Shown here piece after piece: positions 39,257 to 50,357 of a DNA stretch of 64,000 bases. Below the pieces are notes generated by a model. The model was not told the DNA's origin. It saw nothing but the letters and a program-made list of their open reading frames with translations, and did no database searches. This DNA is from an uncultured Flavobacteriaceae bacterium (lineage in GTDB: Bacteria; Bacteroidota; Bacteroidia; Flavobacteriales; Flavobacteriaceae): the NCBI GenBank assembly GCA_905181835.1, contig CAJIZF010000001.1, positions 62,001 through 126,000 of the forward strand, in the 5' to 3' direction. Both the position numbers and the translations under genes were made by a program. Within the stretch, counting starts at the first letter, position 1; the number at the start of each line of letters is the position of its first letter.

Positions 39257-42200
39257 ATGTCATTAAACAAGAAATACTGGAAAAGTGTTGAAGAACTGGA
39301 CGAAAATAGTTCTATTGTTAAGGCGCTTCAACAAAACGAATTCGTTGAGGAAATCCCAGTTGATAAATTTTTAGGAGATAAAGAAACATTAGAAACTTCT
39401 TCAACATCTCGTAGAGATTTTCTAAAATATGTTGGTTTTTCAACAGCCGCTGCATCGTTAGCGGCATGTGAAGGACCCATTAAAAAGTCAATTCCTTATG
39501 TTGTATTGCCAGATGAAATCATTCCTGGAATAGCAAACTATTATGCGACAACAATTGCTGATGGGTTTGATTTTGCCAATATATTAGTAAAAACTAGAGA
39601 GGGTAGACCCATAAAAATAGAACGTAATAGACTTGAACAAAGTTTTGGAAGTGTAAATGCAAGAGTACATGCTTCGGTTTTATCTCTGTATGACGTTAAT
39701 AGGTTGCAAACACCTTTAATTTCAAATGAACCAGCAACTTGGGAAGCTTTTGACTCGGCCTTAGAAAATAAATTAAATGCCTTAAAAGAAGAGAAAATAG
39801 TTCTTCTAACACAGACATTTGCTAGTCCTTCTACTTCAAAATTAATAAAGAAATTTACTTCGAAGTATCCAAATGTTAGTCATGTTATATATGACACTGT
39901 ATCGTCATCAGAAGCTTTAGATGCATTCCAAAGTAAATATGGTATTAGAGCTTTAGCTGACTTCGATTTTTCAAAAGCGGAAGTAATTGTTTCTGTTGGT
40001 GCTGATTTCTTAGGAGATTGGCAAGGAGGAGGTTTTGATTCTTCTTACGCAAAAGGACGTATTCCAAGTGAAGGAAAAATGTCTCAGCATTTCCAGTTTG
40101 AAGCAAATATGTCTTTGACTGGAGCTAATTCTGACATACGAATACCAACAACCCCCTCACAACAAAAACAAGTTGTAAAAGCGCTTACAGGTGGTAGTAC
40201 CTCTGGACTTCCAGAATCTGTTGTTGCAGCGATATCAAGTGCAAAAGCAGCTTTACAAAAAGCCGGAGATAAAGGGGTAATTATTACTGGTTTACCTGAT
40301 GTATCAGCTCAATCTAGTATTCTTTCATACAATGAAAGTGTTTCAAGTGTTGTGATGAGTACAGAAAAACCAAAACTGATTCGAAAAGGGAATAGTAGAG
40401 AAGTTACAAATGTTATAAATGATGTTATAAATGGTGATGTTAAAGGATTAATCTCTGTGGGTGTAGATCCTGTATATTCATTTCCAAATAATTTAGCATT
40501 CACTGAGGCTTATACACGTCTAGCACTTACGGCATCTTTTTCTTTTAAGAAAGACGCTACAGCATCCTTATCTCAATTAGTTGCAGCTACTCCGCATTAT
40601 TTAGAGTCTTGGGGAGATACTCAACTTAAAAAAGGAACATTCGGGTTAATGCAACCAACAATTAAGCCTTTGTTTGATACAAGACAGTTTCAAGACAGCC
40701 TATTAAAGTTATTAGGGGTAGAAAAATCATACTATGACTTTATAAAAGAAACCTGGAAGGAATCAATTTTAGAAAGTGCTAGTTGGAATAATGCTTTACA
40801 TGACGGAGTGTTTTTGAGTGATGTTGAAATTGATAACGATGAAATCACTTCAGGGACTGAATTTATATCGTCAAACAAATCAATAGATACAATTCTTCAA
40901 GAAGGAGGTTTAGAACTAACCTTGTATACCAAGATTTCAATGGGTGATGGCCAACAAGCAAACAATCCATGGTTACAAGAAATGCCAGATCCAATAACAA
41001 GAGCCTCTTGGGACAATTATTTAACGGTTTCTGCAGCTGATGCTTCAGAAATGGGCTTAGAAAATAAAAATGTTGCAGACGGAGGTTTAAATGGGAGTTA
41101 CGTAAATGTCTCAGTTGGTGATGTAACTATTGAAAATATTCCTGTTATTATCCAACCTGGACAAGCAAAAGGTTCAGTAGGTCTAGCTTTAGGATACGGT
41201 AAAACAGCATCAATTCAATTTGAAATGCAGACGGGTGTAAATGCATACCATCTTTATAATAATTTTTCTTCTATCCAAAATGTTACCGTTGAAAAAGTAG
41301 CCGGTGAGCATGAATTTGCTTGTGTACAGTTGCACAACACTATGATGGGTAGAGATATTATTCGAGAAACTTCCCTAGAAGTTTTTAATACAAAAGATGC
41401 AAATACATGGAATCCTGTTCCTGTAGTTTCAAAAGATCATAAAGAAATTTCAGTAAACGATCCAGGAGCAGATTTATGGACTTCATTTGATAGAACAATT
41501 GGTCACCATTTTAATCTTTCTATAGATTTAAATGCTTGTACAGGTTGTGGAGCATGTGTAATTGCTTGTCATGCAGAAAATAATGTTCCTGTGGTGGGTA
41601 AAAAAGAAGTGCGTAAAAGTCGTGATATGCATTGGCTTCGTATTGATAGATACTATTCAAGTGAAGATACTTTTGAAAGTGATTTAAATAAAAAAGAAAA
41701 AGCAAACGGTTTATTTGGAGAAACAGGCGTTAAAAGTACGCTGATTTCTATGGAAGATGCTTCGGCCAGTCCAGAAGTAGCATTCCAACCAGTTATGTGT
41801 CAACATTGTAATCATGCACCATGTGAAACAGTATGTCCTGTTGCGGCAACTTCTCATGGGCGTCAAGGACAAAACCAAATGGCTTATAATCGTTGTGTAG
41901 GTACCCGTTATTGTGCAAATAACTGTCCATATAAGGTTCGTCGTTTTAATTGGTTTTTATATTCTGAAAATGAAGAATTCGATTACCATATGAATAATGA
42001 TTTGGGTAGAATGGTCTTAAATCCTGACGTTGTTGTTCGTTCACGTGGAGTAATGGAAAAGTGTTCTATGTGTATTCAAATGACACAAAAAACAATTTTA
42101 GATGCAAAAAATGAGGGGAGAGCCATTAAGGATGGAGAATTTAAAACCGCTTGTTCGGCAGCTTGTGAGTCAGGTGCGATGGTTTTTGGTGATGTTAATG

Positions 42201-42322
42201 ACCATGAAAGTGAAATAAATAAGTTAAGTAAAGATAAAAGAATGTATCACTTGCTAGAAGCAGTAGGAACAAAACCTAATGTGCTTTATCAAGCTAAAGT
42301 GAGAAATTCAAAAGAAGTTTAA
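39257..42322 (+). CDS. actB: Alternative complex III subunit ActB (molybdopterin oxidoreductase-like plus Fe-S domains)
   Basis: TSRRDFLKYVGFSTAAASLAACEGP signal; CTGCGACVIACHAENNVPVVG; CQHCNHAPCETVCPV; CANNCPYKVRRFNW. Confidence 0.93.
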   Translation: MSLNKKYWKSVEELDENSSIVKALQQNEFVEEIPVDKFLGDKETLETSSTSRRDFLKYVGFSTAAASLAACEGPIKKSIPYVVLPDEIIPGIANYYATTIADGFDFANILVKTREGRPIKIERNRLEQSFGSVNARVHASVLSLYDVNRLQTPLISNEPATWEAFDSALENKLNALKEEKIVLLTQTFASPSTSKLIKKFTSKYPNVSHVIYDTVSSSEALDAFQSKYGIRALADFDFSKAEVIVSVGADFLGDWQGGGFDSSYAKGRIPSEGKMSQHFQFEANMSLTGANSDIRIPTTPSQQKQVVKALTGGSTSGLPESVVAAISSAKAALQKAGDKGVIITGLPDVSAQSSILSYNESVSSVVMSTEKPKLIRKGNSREVTNVINDVINGDVKGLISVGVDPVYSFPNNLAFTEAYTRLALTASFSFKKDATASLSQLVAATPHYLESWGDTQLKKGTFGLMQPTIKPLFDTRQFQDSLLKLLGVEKSYYDFIKETWKESILESASWNNALHDGVFLSDVEIDNDEITSGTEFISSNKSIDTILQEGGLELTLYTKISMGDGQQANNPWLQEMPDPITRASWDNYLTVSAADASEMGLENKNVADGGLNGSYVNVSVGDVTIENIPVIIQPGQAKGSVGLALGYGKTASIQFEMQTGVNAYHLYNNFSSIQNVTVEKVAGEHEFACVQLHNTMMGRDIIRETSLEVFNTKDANTWNPVPVVSKDHKEISVNDPGADLWTSFDRTIGHHFNLSIDLNACTGCGACVIACHAENNVPVVGKKEVRKSRDMHWLRIDRYYSSEDTFESDLNKKEKANGLFGETGVKSTLISMEDASASPEVAFQPVMCQHCNHAPCETVCPVAATSHGRQGQNQMAYNRCVGTRYCANNCPYKVRRFNWFLYSENEEFDYHMNNDLGRMVLNPDVVVRSRGVMEKCSMCIQMTQKTILDAKNEGRAIKDGEFKTACSAACESGAMVFGDVNDHESEINKLSKDKRMYHLLEAVGTKPNVLYQAKVRNSKEV

Positions 42323-42348
42323 TAATACTAAGAAATAGCAAAAAAGAT

Positions 42349-43794
42349 ATGGCGTCGCATTACGAAGCTCCTATTAGAAAACCCTTAGTAACTGGAAACA
42401 AATCCTACCACGATGTAACGGTAGATGTTGTAACTCCAGTAGAAGGAAAAGCCAATAAATCTTGGTGGATTGTTTTTTCAATTGCCCTAGCAGCATTTTC
42501 ATGGGGAATAGGGTGTATCATTTATACCGTATCAACGGGTATTGGTACCTGGGGATTGAATAAAACAGTTGGCTGGGCCTGGGATATCACCAACTTTGTA
42601 TGGTGGGTAGGAATTGGTCACGCAGGAACCCTAATTTCTGCAGTATTGTTATTGTTTCGTCAAAAATGGAGAATGGGAATTAATCGCTCTGCTGAGGCAA
42701 TGACTATATTCTCTGTAATTCAAGCTGGTCTATTTCCAATTATTCACATGGGACGTCCTTGGTTAGCCTACTGGGTTGTTCCAATTCCAAACCAATTTGG
42801 CTCTTTATGGGTCAATTTTAATTCGCCATTGCTTTGGGATGTATTTGCAATATCAACTTATCTTTCAGTTTCATTAGTTTTTTGGTGGACTGGATTATTA
42901 CCAGATTTTGCCATGATACGAGATAGAGCCATCACCCCTTTTAACAAAAAAATATACGGTATTCTATCTTTTGGATGGAGTGGTCGTGCAAAAGATTGGC
43001 AACGTTTTGAAGAAGTATCACTGGTATTAGCAGGACTAGCTACACCTCTGGTATTATCTGTTCACACAATTGTCTCTTTTGACTTTGCAACTTCTGTAAT
43101 ACCAGGTTGGCACACTACCATATTTCCTCCTTATTTTGTAGCAGGAGCAGTTTTTTCAGGTTTCGCAATGGTAAATACATTACTGATAATAATGCGAAAA
43201 GTTTCAAATCTAGAAGATTATATTACCCTCCAACACATAGAATTAATGAACATCGTAATTATGATTACCGGCTCAATTGTTGGTGTTGCTTATATAACAG
43301 AGCTGTTTATTGCTTGGTATTCAGGTGTTGAATACGAGCAATATGCATTCCTTAACAGAGCAACAGGTCCTTATTGGTGGGCTTATTGGGCAATGATGAC
43401 TTGTAATGTGTTCTCACCGCAATTTATGTGGTTTCCAAAATTAAGAAGAAGTATTATGTTTTCTTTTATCATTTCAATAGTTGTTAATATTGGAATGTGG
43501 TTTGAACGATTCGTAATTATCGTTACTTCATTGCATCGAGATTATCTCCCTTCATCTTGGACAATGTTTTCGCCAACATTTGTTGATATAGGAATTTTTA
43601 TAGGTACAATAGGTTTCTTTTTTGTATTATTCTTGTTGTATGCAAGAACTTTCCCAGTAATTGCTCAAGCTGAGGTTAAATCAATTTTAAAATCATCTGG
43701 AGCTAATTTCAAAAAATTAAGAGCCGACCACGGAGATGACGCAAAGCATTATGGTGAAGAAGTAGAATTTTCAACTAAAAATAAAAATAATTAA
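42349..43794 (+). CDS. actC: Alternative complex III subunit ActC (NrfD-like)
   Basis: Multi-pass NrfD family; WDITNFVWWVGIGHAGTLISAVLLLFRQKWR. Confidence 0.93.
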   Translation: MASHYEAPIRKPLVTGNKSYHDVTVDVVTPVEGKANKSWWIVFSIALAAFSWGIGCIIYTVSTGIGTWGLNKTVGWAWDITNFVWWVGIGHAGTLISAVLLLFRQKWRMGINRSAEAMTIFSVIQAGLFPIIHMGRPWLAYWVVPIPNQFGSLWVNFNSPLLWDVFAISTYLSVSLVFWWTGLLPDFAMIRDRAITPFNKKIYGILSFGWSGRAKDWQRFEEVSLVLAGLATPLVLSVHTIVSFDFATSVIPGWHTTIFPPYFVAGAVFSGFAMVNTLLIIMRKVSNLEDYITLQHIELMNIVIMITGSIVGVAYITELFIAWYSGVEYEQYAFLNRATGPYWWAYWAMMTCNVFSPQFMWFPKLRRSIMFSFIISIVVNIGMWFERFVIIVTSLHRDYLPSSWTMFSPTFVDIGIFIGTIGFFFVLFLLYARTFPVIAQAEVKSILKSSGANFKKLRADHGDDAKHYGEEVEFSTKNKNN

Positions 43795-43796
43795 TT

Positions 43797-44330
43797 ATGG
43801 CATCTAAAGTTATTCACGCTTTATATACAGACGATGATATCTTATTGCAAGCCGTAAAAATGGTTCGTGAAAAGCATTACCATATAGAAGAAGTATACAC
43901 TCCCTTTCCTGTTCATGGACTCGAAAAAGCTATGGGACTAGCAGATACTAGAATTGCAATAACATCATTCTTGTATGGATTAGTTGGATTGAGTGTTTCT
44001 ATTTTGATGATGGATTTTATAATGATTCAAGATTGGCCTCAAGATATAGGTGGTAAACCAAGCTTTAGTTATTTAGAGAATATGCCTGCATTTGTGCCAG
44101 TAATGTTTGAATTAACTGTTTTTTTTGCAGCCCATTTGATGGTGATTACATTCTACATGAGAAGTAAGTTGTGGCCTTTTAAAAAAGCTGAAAATCCAGA
44201 CGTAAGAACAACAGATGATCATTTTTTAATGGAAATAGACGGCAGTAAAGAAACAGATGTTATTTCTGATTTCTTAAAAAGTACCGGAGCAGTTGAAGTA
44301 AAAATAATTGAAAAGAATGAAGATCACTAA
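43797..44330 (+). CDS. actD: Alternative complex III subunit ActD (DUF3341)
   Basis: HIEEVYTPFPVHGLEKAMGL; position in operon. Confidence 0.9.
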   Translation: MASKVIHALYTDDDILLQAVKMVREKHYHIEEVYTPFPVHGLEKAMGLADTRIAITSFLYGLVGLSVSILMMDFIMIQDWPQDIGGKPSFSYLENMPAFVPVMFELTVFFAAHLMVITFYMRSKLWPFKKAENPDVRTTDDHFLMEIDGSKETDVISDFLKSTGAVEVKIIEKNEDH

Positions 44331-44331
44331 T

Positions 44332-44955
44332 ATGAAAAACATAGTAAACATAGCAGTTACCATACTTATCATGCTAAGCGTCACTTCTTGTTTCGATAAA
44401 AAGAAACCTAATTACAGGTACATGCCTAATATGTATACTTCTGTAGCAGTTGAAACATATAGTGAATATGAAATACTACCTAATGGTCAAGCAGCCTTAA
44501 CTCCAGTGAAAGGTACAATATCTAGAGGTTGGATGCCGTACGAATATGAGAATACGCAAGAGGGAAAGGCTTTAGCCACTAAAGAATTAAAGATACCGTT
44601 AGCGGTAAATGAAGAAAACCTCGCTAAAGGAAAAGAACTATTTAATATTTATTGTGCAATTTGTCATGGAAATAAAGGAGATGGTCAAGGAACCTTAGTT
44701 AAAAGAGAAAAGTTTCTTGGAATACCAAGCCTTGCAGATAAGGGAAGAAATATTACTGAAGGAGATATTTATCATGTGATGATGTATGGATTAAATTCAA
44801 TGGGATCTTATGCTTCTCAAACTAATGAAAAGGAAAGATGGCAGATTACAATGCACGCGTTGGATTTAAAATCTAAATTGAATGGCGAGCCTTTGTGGTC
44901 ATCCACACAGAAAGACTCAATGGAAAAAGAAACCACTTCAAACGAAGCAAATTAA
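44332..44955 (+). CDS. actE: Alternative complex III subunit ActE (monoheme cytochrome c lipoprotein)
   Basis: LMSVTSCFDKKKPN lipobox region; YCAICHGNKGDGQG. Confidence 0.9.
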   Translation: MKNIVNIAVTILIMLSVTSCFDKKKPNYRYMPNMYTSVAVETYSEYEILPNGQAALTPVKGTISRGWMPYEYENTQEGKALATKELKIPLAVNEENLAKGKELFNIYCAICHGNKGDGQGTLVKREKFLGIPSLADKGRNITEGDIYHVMMYGLNSMGSYASQTNEKERWQITMHALDLKSKLNGEPLWSSTQKDSMEKETTSNEAN

Positions 44956-44983
44956 TAAAAAGAATAAAGAGAATAGCTAAGAT

Positions 44984-46303
44984 ATGTATACGTTACCAAG
45001 TAAATTAAAGTTTTTTGCAATTATTCTTATGGTAATTGGTGCCCTAGGAATCGTAACAGGCTTTCTATCCACTCCAAGTAATACTGACGAGGTGAAAGAA
45101 ATGTTAGCATCTAGTCATGATGATGGACATCAAACAGAAGCTACTCATACTGAAAGTCACTCAGAACAGTCTCATGACGAAAATATCCATGATGATGATG
45201 GTCATTACGAGCATGTTTTACATCAACTACAGAATAGACCTTGGTCTTCCTTGTATATTGCCAGTTTCTTATTTTTTATGATATCCCTAGGTGTTTTAGC
45301 ATTTTATGCTATTCAAATTGCATCTCAAGCAGGCTGGTCGCCCGTACTTTTTAGAGTTATGGAAGGAATAACTTCTTATTTGATTCCTGGCGGAATTATT
45401 ATGTTAATACTAATCGGTCTTTCTGCATTTCATTTCAATCATTTATTTGTTTGGGCTGATCCGGAGGTCGTTGCACACGATAAATTAATACAAGGCAAGT
45501 CAGGATGGTTAAATAGTTGGGGAGTTCTTATTAGAGCGATTATATTTATTGGTGGTTGGGTAGCTTATCGTCAAATATCTCTCAAATTATCAAGAAAGCA
45601 AGACGAGGCTACAGATAGCAAATGGTTTAAAAAAAGTTTTAAGATATCAGCAGGATTTTTAGTCTTTTTTATTTACACAGAATCCGTAATGTCCTGGGAC
45701 TGGTTAATGAGTTTTGATCCACATTGGTTTAGCACATTATTTGGATGGTATGTCTTTGCCGGTATGATAGTTTGCGCTGTGACTACCATTGCCTTAGTTA
45801 CTATGGTATTAAAATCTCAAGGTTATTTGGAATACGTAAACGACAGTCATATTCATGATTTGGCTAAATTTATGTTTGGTTTTAGTATTTTTTGGACTTA
45901 CTTATGGTTCTCGCAATTTATGTTGATATGGTATGCTAATATTCCGGAAGAAGTTACCTATTTCGTAACTAGAATAGAAGACTTCAAATTACCATTTTTT
46001 GGGATGGTAGTTTTAAATTTTATTTTCCCAATTTTGGTACTAATGAATAGTGATTATAAGCGAGTAAATTGGTTTGTTGTGATGTCTGGAATTGTTATAA
46101 TTATTGGACATTATGTAGATTTATTTGTGATGGTGATGCCTGCAACTGTCGGAACTTCTTGGTATTTTGGAATTCCTGAATTGAGTTCTGTTGTATTTTT
46201 CCTGGGACTATTTATATATGTTGTATTTACCGCTTTAACAAAAGCACCATTATTGGCTAAAGGGAATCCTTTTTTAAAGGAAAGTAAAAATTTTCATTAT
46301 TAA
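44984..46303 (+). CDS. actF: Alternative complex III subunit ActF
   Basis: Multi-pass protein after actE; MSWDWLMSFDPHWFSTLFGWYVFAG. Confidence 0.9.
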   Translation: MYTLPSKLKFFAIILMVIGALGIVTGFLSTPSNTDEVKEMLASSHDDGHQTEATHTESHSEQSHDENIHDDDGHYEHVLHQLQNRPWSSLYIASFLFFMISLGVLAFYAIQIASQAGWSPVLFRVMEGITSYLIPGGIIMLILIGLSAFHFNHLFVWADPEVVAHDKLIQGKSGWLNSWGVLIRAIIFIGGWVAYRQISLKLSRKQDEATDSKWFKKSFKISAGFLVFFIYTESVMSWDWLMSFDPHWFSTLFGWYVFAGMIVCAVTTIALVTMVLKSQGYLEYVNDSHIHDLAKFMFGFSIFWTYLWFSQFMLIWYANIPEEVTYFVTRIEDFKLPFFGMVVLNFIFPILVLMNSDYKRVNWFVVMSGIVIIIGHYVDLFVMVMPATVGTSWYFGIPELSSVVFFLGLFIYVVFTALTKAPLLAKGNPFLKESKNFHY

Positions 46304-46326
46304 TTTAATTTGTTGATAAGATAACG

Positions 46327-47391
46327 ATGACCGCATTTTTAATAATTTTAGTAATCATTCTTTTTGGAGTAGCTGTCTGGCAGATGAATAAAGTATTCCA
46401 ATTATCAAAGTCGCCAAAATCTGAAGATTCAGAAATAGCATCAGATAGCGACAATAACACACAAGGGTATTTAATGTTAGCCTTTGTATTTTTTATTTAT
46501 GGAAATTTGGCATATTGTTTTTGGGAATGGGGTGATGTAATGCTTCCTGTTTCTGCTTCAGAACATGGAATCCAAACAGATCAGCTGATGCTAACTTCCA
46601 TGATTATTATCTTTACTGTAGGTATTTTTACACAATGGTTACTGCATTACTTTGCTTTTGTTTACAGAGGTAGTAAAGAAAAAAAGGCGCTATTTTATGC
46701 TGAAAATCATCGATTAGAATTTATTTGGACGATCATACCAGTTATTGTATTAGCAGCTTTAATAATTTATGGTTTGTTTACTTGGTCTGATATTATGTAT
46801 GTTGATGAAGATGAAGATCCATTAGTAATAGAATTATATGCTTACCAATTTGATTGGAGAGCAAGGTATTCTGGAAAAGATAATACTCTAGGTAAGGCAA
46901 ATGTTAGACTTATAGAAGGGATCAATCAATTAGGAGTCGATACTTCAGATCCAAATGCACAAGATGATAAAGTTGTAAATGAACTTCACTTACCGTTGGG
47001 AAGAAAAGTTTTATTTAAAATGAGGTCTCAGGATGTTTTACACTCAGCTTACATGCCTCATTTTAGGGCACAAATGAATTGTGTACCAGGGATGATTACC
47101 CAATTTGCTTTTACACCATCAATGACCACTGACGATATGCGAATGAATGATGAAGTAATTGAAAAAGTGGAGTATATTAATCAAATTAGGAAAGAAAAAA
47201 ATATTGAATTATTAGCAAAAGGTGAAGAAGTACTGGAAATGTATGAATTTGATTATTTGTTACTTTGTAATAAAATATGCGGAAGTAATCATTTTAACAT
47301 GCAAATGAAAATTATTGTAGACACTGAAGAAAAGTACAATACTTGGTTAGCTGAACAAGCTACTATTGCTGAAACTATAAAAAACAAATAA
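46327..47391 (+). CDS. coxB: Cytochrome c oxidase subunit II
   Basis: RLEFIWTIIPVIVLAALIIYGL; CuA-type motif CNKICGSNHFNMQM. Confidence 0.95.
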   Translation: MTAFLIILVIILFGVAVWQMNKVFQLSKSPKSEDSEIASDSDNNTQGYLMLAFVFFIYGNLAYCFWEWGDVMLPVSASEHGIQTDQLMLTSMIIIFTVGIFTQWLLHYFAFVYRGSKEKKALFYAENHRLEFIWTIIPVIVLAALIIYGLFTWSDIMYVDEDEDPLVIELYAYQFDWRARYSGKDNTLGKANVRLIEGINQLGVDTSDPNAQDDKVVNELHLPLGRKVLFKMRSQDVLHSAYMPHFRAQMNCVPGMITQFAFTPSMTTDDMRMNDEVIEKVEYINQIRKEKNIELLAKGEEVLEMYEFDYLLLCNKICGSNHFNMQMKIIVDTEEKYNTWLAEQATIAETIKNK

Positions 47392-47407
47392 ATAGCTTAA
47401 AAGAGAT

Positions 47408-49219
47408 ATGTCAGAACACGCTAACAATCACGATGATCACGGACATCACCATAAAGAAACTTTTGTAACCAAATACATCTTTAGTCAAGATCACAAAATG
47501 ATTTCTAAACAATACCTAATCACAGGATTGTTTATGGGAATCATTGGTATCGCAATGTCATTACTTTTTAGATTACAACTTGCTTGGCCAGATCATCAAT
47601 TTACTATTTATGAGATTTTTCTAGGAAAATGGGGAGAAAACGGAGTTATGGATCCTAATGTATACTTGTCTTTAGTTACCATTCATGGTACTATTATGGT
47701 ATTTTTTGTTCTAACTGCGGGATTAAGCGGTACGTTTAGTAATTTGTTAATACCCTTACAAATTGGCGCACGCGATATGGCTTCAGGGTTTCTAAATATG
47801 ATTTCTTACTGGTTATTCTTTCTGTCAAGTGTTATTATGGTACTTTCTTTATTTGTTGAAGCGGGTCCCGCAGCAGCCGGATGGACCATATATCCTCCAT
47901 TAAGTGCTTTGCCACAAGCAATGCCAGGATCTGGTGCAGGAATGACGCTTTGGTTAGTTTCAATGGCTATTTTTATTGCTTCATCTCTTCTAGGGTCATT
48001 AAATTATATAGTGACAGTTATTAATTTAAGAACTAAAGGAATGTCAATGACTAGACTTCCGTTAACAATTTGGTGCTTCTTTTTAACTGCAATAATTGGT
48101 GTTGTTTCGTTCCCTGTTTTATTATCTGCAGCTTTAATGCTTATCATGGATAGAAGTTTTGGAACCTCTTTTTTTCTCTCTGATATTTATATAGCTGGAG
48201 AAGTTTTACACAACCAAGGGGGCTCTCCGGTTTTATTTGAGCATTTATTTTGGTTCTTAGGTCACCCAGAGGTTTATATAGTAATATTACCTGCTATGGG
48301 ATTAGTTTCTGAGGTAATGGCAACAAATGCACGTAAACCAATATTTGGTTATAGAGCTATGGTAGTATCTGTTTTAGCTATTGCTTTTCTTTCAACTATA
48401 GTTTGGGGTCACCATATGTTTATTACAGGAATGAACCCGTTTTTAGGATCTGTATTTACATTTACAACATTATTAATTGCAATACCCTCAGCGGTAAAAG
48501 CGTTTAATTGGATTACAACTTTATGGAAAGGAAATCTTAAGATGAATCCAGCTATGTTATTTTCTATAGGTTTTGTATCTACTTTTATAAGCGGAGGTTT
48601 AACAGGTATTATTTTAGGAGATAGTGCGCTCGATATTAATGTGCACGATACCATGTTCGTAGTAGCTCACTTTCACTTAGTAATGGGAATATCAGCTTTG
48701 TATGGTTTCTTTGCGGGAGTTTATCACTGGTTTCCTATAATGTTTGAAGGAAGACTGTTAAATAAAAAATTAGGATATATTCACTTTTGGATTACTGCCA
48801 TAGGAGCTTATGGAGTATTCTTCCCAATGCATTTTATTGGTATGGCAGGATTACCTAGAAGATATTATACAAATACTAATTTCCCATATTTCGATGATTT
48901 ATTAGAGGTAAATGTTGTTATATCTGTTTTTGCCTTTATAACTGCAGCCGGACAACTATTTTTCTTATATAATTTTATACATTCAATGTTTTATGGTAAA
49001 ATGGCAGGTAAAAACCCTTGGGATTCCACCACACTTGAGTGGACAGCTGAAGTCAAACATATCCATGGAAATTGGAATGGTCCAATACCAGAGGTACATC
49101 GTTGGTCTTACGATTACAGTAAGTTGAATAAGGACAATTCAGACTATGTACTTCCAGGACAAGATTACATTCCTCAACATATTCCACTTCAAGATAATGA
49201 AGACGAATTAAAGCATTAA
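47408..49219 (+). CDS. coxA: Cytochrome c oxidase subunit I
   Basis: WFLGHPEVYIVILPAMG; HDTMFVVAHFHLVMGISALYGFFAG. Confidence 0.98.
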   Translation: MSEHANNHDDHGHHHKETFVTKYIFSQDHKMISKQYLITGLFMGIIGIAMSLLFRLQLAWPDHQFTIYEIFLGKWGENGVMDPNVYLSLVTIHGTIMVFFVLTAGLSGTFSNLLIPLQIGARDMASGFLNMISYWLFFLSSVIMVLSLFVEAGPAAAGWTIYPPLSALPQAMPGSGAGMTLWLVSMAIFIASSLLGSLNYIVTVINLRTKGMSMTRLPLTIWCFFLTAIIGVVSFPVLLSAALMLIMDRSFGTSFFLSDIYIAGEVLHNQGGSPVLFEHLFWFLGHPEVYIVILPAMGLVSEVMATNARKPIFGYRAMVVSVLAIAFLSTIVWGHHMFITGMNPFLGSVFTFTTLLIAIPSAVKAFNWITTLWKGNLKMNPAMLFSIGFVSTFISGGLTGIILGDSALDINVHDTMFVVAHFHLVMGISALYGFFAGVYHWFPIMFEGRLLNKKLGYIHFWITAIGAYGVFFPMHFIGMAGLPRRYYTNTNFPYFDDLLEVNVVISVFAFITAAGQLFFLYNFIHSMFYGKMAGKNPWDSTTLEWTAEVKHIHGNWNGPIPEVHRWSYDYSKLNKDNSDYVLPGQDYIPQHIPLQDNEDELKH

Positions 49220-49257
49220 AGTTTAATAATAATTAAATTTTTTTAACAAGCATAACA

Positions 49258-49287
49258 AAGCCTTTTGATTTCGAAAGGCTTTTTTTA
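49258..49287 (+). terminator. Intrinsic terminator after coxA
   Basis: AAGCCTTT-TGATTTCG-AAAGGCTTTTTTTA. Confidence 0.85.
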
Positions 49288-49331
49288 TTTATTCAATTAA
49301 TGGTTCCCTTTCGATTTGTATATTTGTTTCC

Positions 49332-50354
49332 ATGAATGAACACTTAGATCCATCTGATGAAAATTTTACTCCTGAAGAATTTGAGGTAGAAAAAAAATTG
49401 CGCCCTCTTTCTTTTGACGACTTTTCAGGGCAAGACCAAGTTCTTGAAAATTTAAAAATATTTGTTCAGGCTGCAAACTTAAGAAGCGAAGCTTTAGATC
49501 ATACCTTATTTCACGGACCTCCTGGTCTTGGAAAAACTACCTTAGCTCATATTCTTTCCAACGAATTAGAAGTTGGTATTAAAGTTACCTCTGGTCCAGT
49601 TCTTGATAAACCTGGAGATTTAGCTGGGTTATTAACAAATCTAGAAGAACGAGACGTTTTATTTATTGACGAAATTCACAGACTAAGTCCAATTGTCGAA
49701 GAGTATCTATATTCTGCAATGGAAGACTATAAGATTGATATCATGATTGAGTCAGGTCCAAACGCAAGATCTGTTCAAATTAACTTGAATCCGTTTACCT
49801 TAGTAGGTGCCACAACACGATCAGGTTTGTTAACAGCACCAATGCGTGCTAGATTTGGTATTTCATCTAGATTACAATATTATACGACTGATTTATTGAC
49901 GACCATTGTTCAACGAAGCGCATTAATACTTGGAGTTCCAATTAGTATGGAGGCTGCTATAGAAATTGCAGGTAGAAGTAGAGGTACACCAAGGATAGCT
50001 AATGCCTTGTTGAGAAGAGTAAGAGATTTTGCCCAAATTAAAGGAGACGGTAATATTGATATTAAGATTGCTAAGTTTGCTCTAGAGGCTTTGAATGTTG
50101 ACGCACATGGTTTGGATGAAATGGATAATAGAATTTTAACCACCATCATAGAAAAATTTAAAGGTGGTCCAGTTGGGATAACAACCTTAGCTACTGCTGT
50201 TTCAGAAAGTTCTGAAACCATAGAAGAAGTTTATGAGCCTTTTTTAATCCAACAAGGATTTATAATGAGAACCCCTAGAGGAAGAGAGGTGACAGAAGCT
50301 GCATATAAACATTTGGGAAAAACTAAGGGCCCAACCCAAGGCGGCCTGTTTTAA
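49332..50354 (+). CDS. ruvB: Holliday junction DNA helicase RuvB
   Basis: [19 protein letters not shown]...[16 protein letters not shown]. Confidence 0.98.
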   Translation: MNEHLDPSDENFTPEEFEVEKKLRPLSFDDFSGQDQVLENLKIFVQAANLRSEALDHTLFHGPPGLGKTTLAHILSNELEVGIKVTSGPVLDKPGDLAGLLTNLEERDVLFIDEIHRLSPIVEEYLYSAMEDYKIDIMIESGPNARSVQINLNPFTLVGATTRSGLLTAPMRARFGISSRLQYYTTDLLTTIVQRSALILGVPISMEAAIEIAGRSRGTPRIANALLRRVRDFAQIKGDGNIDIKIAKFALEALNVDAHGLDEMDNRILTTIIEKFKGGPVGITTLATAVSESSETIEEVYEPFLIQQGFIMRTPRGREVTEAAYKHLGKTKGPTQGGLF

Positions 50355-50357
50355 ACT

